Source: Pseudomonadota bacterium
GTDB lineage: Bacteria; Pseudomonadota; Alphaproteobacteria; Micropepsales; Micropepsaceae
Length of the DNA stretch: 8,445 nt
Direction of reading: 5' to 3'
NCBI GenBank assembly: GCA_025360685.1
Contig: JANYBR010000030.1
Location: 1-8,445 of the forward strand
Positions 5,926 through 8,445 of the stretch are shown here, piece after piece. The position numbers and the translations under genes were made by a program. The stretch's first letter is position 1. Each line of letters opens with the position of its first letter. A model generated the notes under the pieces. The model searched no databases, was not told the origin of the DNA, and worked only from the letters and a program-made list of their open reading frames with translations.

Positions 5926-6393
5926 TTACGAAAATCCAATCCAGCGTCCCGCCAGCGCCACCGTCAGCCACAGCCCGATCGAGATGACGGCCAAAGCTTT
6001 TGCGCGCGTGCCCTGAACACCTTGTCGTGCAAGGGGAAGTTTCACGGCAAACGTGAAGACCATCGCCGCGAACAGCGCCGCCATCTTTACCCAGAAGGCT
6101 TGCTTCCCGTACAGTTTCAACGCTTCCGAAGTCCCGATCAAAACGCCAGTCACGATCATGGTTGCAAGAGCTGAAATCAGCCACGGCCGCGCGCCACGCT
6201 CCACGACCGATGTCGGCTGAAGCTTCAATCCCAGGTTCAACAATCGCAGATCAAGCATCAAAACTGCCCCGCCCAAAAGAGCGAGCGCCAGCAAGTGGAC
6301 CGCTTCGATCGCCGGGAACAGCCACAACGACTCCTTGATCGCAGTGGCCAACCGGCTGCCTTCCACGGCTTCGAACTGAGAATAGAGATCCAT
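5926..6393 (-). CDS. DUF6644-type four-helix membrane protein, shorter paralogue
   Basis: The 155-residue protein has four predicted membrane helices (about 25-47, 70-88, 100-118, 133-152). It is a clear homologue of the gene just upstream: 'ESLWLFPAIEAVH' (21-33), 'LMLDLRLLNLG' (45-55), 'PWLISALATMIVTGVL' (70-85) and 'LWLTVALAGRWIGF' (141-154) line up with equivalent segments there. These match what I recall of DUF6644, an uncharacterised inner-membrane family. E21, E30, H33 and D48 are conserved between the two copies within or at the edge of helix 1, suggesting a cofactor or proton role. The third-helix His of the paralogue (H119) is absent; the aligned segment here reads 'FTFAVKL'. Translation starts 4 nt after the upstream TAG, with no good ribosome site of its own, so it is probably coupled. 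It is the last gene of a three-gene operon. Function unknown. Confidence 0.78.
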   Translation of the reverse strand: MDLYSQFEAVEGSRLATAIKESLWLFPAIEAVHLLALALLGGAVLMLDLRLLNLGLKLQPTSVVERGARPWLISALATMIVTGVLIGTSEALKLYGKQAFWVKMAALFAAMVFTFAVKLPLARQGVQGTRAKALAVISIGLWLTVALAGRWIGFS

Positions 6394-6397
6394 CGAG

Positions 6398-6967
6398 CTA
6401 GAACTCGTCGCGAGGATAGGTCGAGCAGTCGGCCGTAAAATGGATGAACGACGACTGAGGCTTGTCGCAGTCGAACCAGTTGTAGGCGATCATCCGCCCA
6501 AGGACGATTACCGCGAGCCAGACGCAGAGCGAGATTGCAGCCGACACGCGAACACCCAGCGGAGGGTGCGGAGCGTTATCCCAAGTTGCTCGATTGCGTT
6601 CCACCCGATAGTGAAATGTCCAGATGTTTAGAGCGGCAAGTAGCAACAGGACTACCTTGGCGCGAAACCAAATGCTGTGCCAAGTGCGTACCGGTATGGC
6701 GTAGAACAGCAGCAGACCGGTCACAAGCATCAGCACGAAACCGGCGACTGTCCACGGCAAAATGCGCGCGCTCATTTGCGAAATTGACACCGGCTGCCAT
6801 GCGAGGCCCAACAGCCGCAAATCCACCATCATGATTGTGCCGACGAACCACGTGATGCCAATGACGTGCGCTGTCTCGATCCAAGTGTAGGCATACATGC
6901 TCTCGTGCAACGCAATGCTCCACTGAGTTTGCCCCAGCCACTCCGTGAAGTGCGAGATCGACTGCAC
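6398..6967 (-). CDS. DUF6644-type four-helix membrane protein, longer paralogue
   Basis: The start is GTG 6967-6965, 2 bp after the cytochrome stop, with AGAGAGAAA upstream as ribosome site. The 189-residue protein has four predicted helices (about 25-50, 70-91, 100-120, 140-160). The signature is 'HESMYAYTWIETAHVIG' (21-37), then 'VDLRLLGLAW' (48-57), 'PWTVAGFVLMLVTGLL' (71-86), 'NIWTFHYRV' (114-122) and 'VWLAVIVLGRMIAY' (149-162). H34 (helix 1) and H119 (helix 3) could be axial ligands of a b-type heme, an idea consistent with the adjacent cytochrome c but not proven. A C-terminal tail of about 27 residues with two Cys (C167, C181) is lacking in the shorter copy. If the termini are cytoplasmic these Cys would stay reduced; if periplasmic they could form a disulfide. 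Function unknown. Confidence 0.8.
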   Translation of the reverse strand: MQSISHFTEWLGQTQWSIALHESMYAYTWIETAHVIGITWFVGTIMMVDLRLLGLAWQPVSISQMSARILPWTVAGFVLMLVTGLLLFYAIPVRTWHSIWFRAKVVLLLLAALNIWTFHYRVERNRATWDNAPHPPLGVRVSAAISLCVWLAVIVLGRMIAYNWFDCDKPQSSFIHFTADCSTYPRDEF

Positions 6968-6969
6968 GG

Positions 6970-7428
6970 CTATTTCTCTCTGAGAACATAGTACTTGTGG
7001 CAGGCCGTGCAGGCCGCATAAATGTCTCCGCCCGTCCGCAGCAGGCCGGCTCTGTCTCTCTGTTGCGCGGCCCTCATCGAGGCCATCGCGGCGTCATGCA
7101 GTTGCACAGCATAGGTGTTCCATTTGGGCTCCTCTGGCGATCGGCCCGGGAGCATCAATGTGTTGGACAGTTCTGCGACGATCGCTGCATTGTTTTCCAC
7201 GACTGCCCAACCCTCTGGCGTCTTTGGCGAAAGATCGGTGGTGCCATGCTCATCGACGACATATCCCGATGCCCCCCAAATGATTCCCGCGGAAGGGTCG
7301 ATTGAGTGCTGCATCAAATCCTTGGTGGTGAGTTCAACTTTATAGGGCGGTTGAGCCGGCTCAACATTCTTTTGACAGCCAGCCAGCGCAAAAACACCCA
7401 GCGTTACGGTCAAACATTTTGTCAGCAT
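6970..7428 (-). CDS. Lipoprotein c-type cytochrome with C-terminal CTACH (cytochrome c'/c556-like)
   Basis: The 152-residue product opens with a lipoprotein signal ending in the lipobox LAGC (15-18); Gln at +2 has no inner-membrane retention Asp, so it may reach the outer membrane. The heme-attachment motif CTACH is at 140-144 (bases 6997-7011), eight residues from the C-terminus, the arrangement of class II cytochromes (c' and c556). M39 in 'DLMQHSIDPSAGIIWG' (37-52) is the natural sixth ligand if it is c556-like. 'LPGRSPEEPKWNTYAVQLHDA' lies at 93-113 in the expected helical bundle. The probable role is membrane-tethered electron transfer in the periplasm. GAGGG lies about 11 nt before the ATG. 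It is the first gene of an operon with two DUF6644 proteins, which suggests that it accepts electrons from or donates them to a complex they form (inference). Confidence 0.88.
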   Translation of the reverse strand: MLTKCLTVTLGVFALAGCQKNVEPAQPPYKVELTTKDLMQHSIDPSAGIIWGASGYVVDEHGTTDLSPKTPEGWAVVENNAAIVAELSNTLMLPGRSPEEPKWNTYAVQLHDAAMASMRAAQQRDRAGLLRTGGDIYAACTACHKYYVLREK

Positions 7429-7545
7429 AAGTTGTCAGCCCTCGTTGCCTAACCCGAGACGGCAGCATGCGCGGTTCGCCCCATCTCGGTCTAGGTACAT
7501 AACGTCCAATCCTCGAACGGTCTGATGCCGGAAATACATTTGACG

Positions 7546-7605
7546 GCGGATGGTAAGCGGACACGGGTGTGCCGAGGCAACGTCCGCAGCGGATGTAAAG
7601 GGACA
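7546..7605. repeat. Imperfect direct repeat, GCGGATG(G)TAA..GGACA
   Basis: GCGGATGGTAAGCGGACA (7546-7563) recurs as GCGGATGTAAAGGGACA (7589-7605), with one gap and two mismatches. The period is 43 bp. The 'AAGCGGACA' and 'GGGACATTCGGG' pieces resemble decayed copies of dispersed intergenic repeats that I recall from alphaproteobacterial genomes. A pair of regulator half-sites is the alternative. Confidence 0.4.
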
Positions 7606-7642
7606 TTCGGGCTCTTGCGAGCGCTACTGCCCCTGGCAAAGC

Positions 7643-7713
7643 ATCGTCGGACTAGGTCCAGAGCGACGATTGGCCTGACTTGAACCGCCACTGGGTCGCG
7701 TCGGATGGCGACC
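7643..7713 (-). terminator. Two hairpins downstream of the secreted-protein gene
   Basis: Immediately after the TAA, GGTCGC (7694-7699) and GCGACC (7708-7713) form a 6-bp stem with an 8-nt loop. About 25 bp further on, ATCGTC (7643-7648)/GACGAT (7665-7670) encloses GGAC-TAG-GTCC (7649-7659) with a 5-nt bulge, giving a 10-bp interrupted stem. The position suits termination of the minus-strand gene. Neither is followed by a T-run, so an intrinsic terminator is not established. Confidence 0.3.
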
Positions 7714-7715
7714 GC

Positions 7716-8168
7716 TTAGTCCCAATGACCCGTTCCGGAATAATTATCCGTCGCGCTATCGGCACCCGGTTTGGTCTGCACTGAGAAAGTTCCGTTCTTA
7801 TTCACAAACGCTCCGCTAACCCCGACGAGTTTGCCCGTGCACTCTTTGGACGTGTCCGTTGGGCACCAAGAGATCGTCGAATAGGTCCCGTCAGGGTTTG
7901 TATAATTGCAGACTGTTTCAATGGCGTAGGCACCGCTGGGATCGGGAGTCCAGGACTGGCAGTGCCCATTTGAGGCTTGTGCTTTCCCATCCGGACCAGT
8001 GGCGGTGCTTACAACAGTCGATGATGTGGCGCCGATGTTGTGCCCATCGAGCTTGATCCATGCGCCGCCGGTGTCCGTCCCGATAGCCGTGTATTCAAAA
8101 TCTGTCGCCGCGAACGCTGGTGATGCGACAGCAAGCGACAAAAGTACGGTCGGCAAAATTGTTTTCAC
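7716..8168 (-). CDS. Small secreted four-cysteine protein, function unknown
   Basis: I place the start at GTG 8168-8166, giving 150 residues with a textbook signal peptide (MKTILPTVLLSLAVASPAFA, residues 1-20). GGAG at 8175-8178 lies 6 nt upstream. An in-frame ATG at 8199-8201 and a longer frame to 8339 exist, but the ATG overlaps a good -10 element and would add a charged extension before the signal peptide. The mature part is about 130 residues, rich in Gly, Ser and Thr, likely beta-structured, with four Cys (70, 87, 102, 110) that could form two disulfides. The tail 'DNYSGTGHWD' (141-150) resembles the Gly-Thr-Gly-x-Trp endings of small periplasmic beta-proteins in rhizobia as I recall them, but I cannot assign a family. 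No operon partner; it diverges from the ORF at 8211. Confidence 0.72.
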   Translation of the reverse strand: MKTILPTVLLSLAVASPAFAATDFEYTAIGTDTGGAWIKLDGHNIGATSSTVVSTATGPDGKAQASNGHCQSWTPDPSGAYAIETVCNYTNPDGTYSTISWCPTDTSKECTGKLVGVSGAFVNKNGTFSVQTKPGADSATDNYSGTGHWD

Positions 8169-8198
8169 GACGCTCTCCACCGTTGCGTGAACTCGTGC

Positions 8199-8228
8199 CA
8201 TAATATTCGTATGCCCGAGTTCCGCCAA
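8199..8228 (-). promoter_or_regulatory. Sigma-70-like promoter of the secreted-protein gene, with -10 shared by the opposite strand
   Basis: On the minus strand TTGGCG (8223-8228) and TATTAT (8200-8205) are separated by exactly 17 bp, a 4/6 and 5/6 match to consensus. Transcription would begin near 8193, giving a leader of about 25 nt with GGAG and the GTG start at 8168. On the plus strand the same bases read CATAAT (8199-8204), a 5/6 match to the -10 consensus. That would start transcription at about 8211, the A of the divergent ORF's ATG. No plus-strand -35 is apparent. Confidence 0.55.
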
Positions 8229-8445
8229 GCCGAGCCAGGCTCGATAGAAAGCAACTGGGAGGCGCAACAAAGGCTTCGAGCCGAACTCGTCGACCTGGAG
8301 TCCGGCGAGATAGTCTATGGGCGGCGGCGCCGCGGTCACCGCTGGGAAGATTTGACCAGTGAGCGCATCGTACAGGTGAAATCAGAATTGATCGCGCTAA
8401 ACATCGAGATGAACTTGCGGGCGAGAGTGATGAAGGATCGTCGAT
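8211..8445 (+). CDS. Hypothetical charged protein, N-terminal 78 codons (truncated by window edge)
   Basis: An open frame runs from ATG 8211 to the right edge without a stop. The visible protein is highly charged and probably mostly helical: 'SNWEAQQRLRAELVDLESG' (14-32), a basic patch 'YGRRRRGHRWEDL' (36-48), and an amphipathic stretch 'SERIVQVKSELIALNIEM' (50-67). There is no signal peptide or membrane segment, so it should be cytoplasmic. No family is recognisable. There is no ribosome site before the ATG, but a -10-like CATAAT ends 6 bp before it, which would suit a leaderless transcript. Absence of stops, a plausible amino-acid mix and the divergent promoter support it as real. The missing C-terminus prevents more. 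Confidence 0.55.
   Translation, partial: MPEFRQAEPGSIESNWEAQQRLRAELVDLESGEIVYGRRRRGHRWEDLTSERIVQVKSELIALNIEMNLRARVMKDRR

Larger units (their letters stand above)
7429..7715. other. Intergenic region with hairpins and an imperfect direct repeat
   Basis: No gene is supported between the cytochrome start and the stop of the secreted-protein gene. I see CCGAGA/TCTCGG arms (7454-7459, 7484-7489) in the expected leader of the cytochrome operon, an imperfect direct repeat at 7546-7605, GCGGAC/GTCCGC arms (7557-7562, 7582-7587), and two hairpins at 7643-7713. I searched for a sigma-70 promoter for the cytochrome operon on the minus strand and found none worth reporting. Confidence 0.45.

Noticed and set aside
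8169..8339. N-terminal extension of the secreted protein from an ATG at 8339 or 8201
   Set aside because: The longer forms put residues before a complete signal peptide and run through a good promoter, and the 8339 form overlaps the divergent ORF. The GTG at 8168 has GGAG at the right distance.
1..8445. CRISPR arrays, tRNA/rRNA genes, insertion-sequence ends, integrase or toxin-antitoxin genes
   Set aside because: I looked for regularly spaced repeats, cloverleaf-type segments, transposase motifs and small paired genes and found none. The repeats present are short and intergenic.

Overview
The window is GC-rich bacterial DNA. It holds eleven protein genes, two of them cut by the window ends, and no RNA genes, insertion sequences or CRISPR. 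The gene content is Gram-negative: exported periplasmic proteins, a lipoprotein cytochrome c, a PQQ-type beta-propeller, and the DUF6152 and DUF6644 families. Degenerate intergenic sequences resemble the 'GCGGACATT'-type dispersed repeats I know from Bradyrhizobium-like and sphingomonad genomes. An alphaproteobacterium is therefore my best guess, but this is inference and a gammaproteobacterium such as a Steroidobacter relative is not excluded.

Layout. (1) 1-1808, minus strand: a signal-peptide-bearing PQQ-type beta-propeller protein resembling the catalytic domain of polyvinyl-alcohol dehydrogenase, coupled by an ATGA overlap to an RDD-family membrane protein that runs off the left edge. (2) 1809-2197: a divergent intergenic region with a perfect 10-bp inverted repeat and decayed repeat sequence. 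(3) 2198-3124, plus strand: a lone tandem-GNAT acetyltransferase. (4) 3125-3576: a non-coding stretch with short palindromes. (5) 3577-5917, plus strand: a tight three-gene operon in which each gene overlaps the next by 4 nt. It encodes two homologous exported proteins of an uncharacterised family and a DUF6152 protein. (6) 5926-7428, minus strand: a second tight operon converging on the first with only 8 bp between stop codons. It encodes a lipoprotein cytochrome c with a C-terminal CTACH heme site and two tandem, homologous four-helix DUF6644 membrane proteins. (7) 7429-7715: non-coding, with an imperfect direct repeat and hairpins. (8) 7716-8445: a small secreted four-cysteine protein on the minus strand, and a divergent charged ORF leaving the right edge. 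They are separated by what looks like a shared, symmetrical -10 region.

The part most likely to be an undescribed system is 3577-7428. Two back-to-back operons encode only exported or membrane proteins: three periplasmic proteins of unknown function, one membrane-tethered c-type cytochrome, and two multi-helix membrane proteins with conserved intramembrane Glu/His/Asp residues. I infer a periplasmic redox module. The exported PQQ-type propeller at 243-1808 could be a functional partner, but it is a separate transcription unit. No substrate can be named from the sequence.
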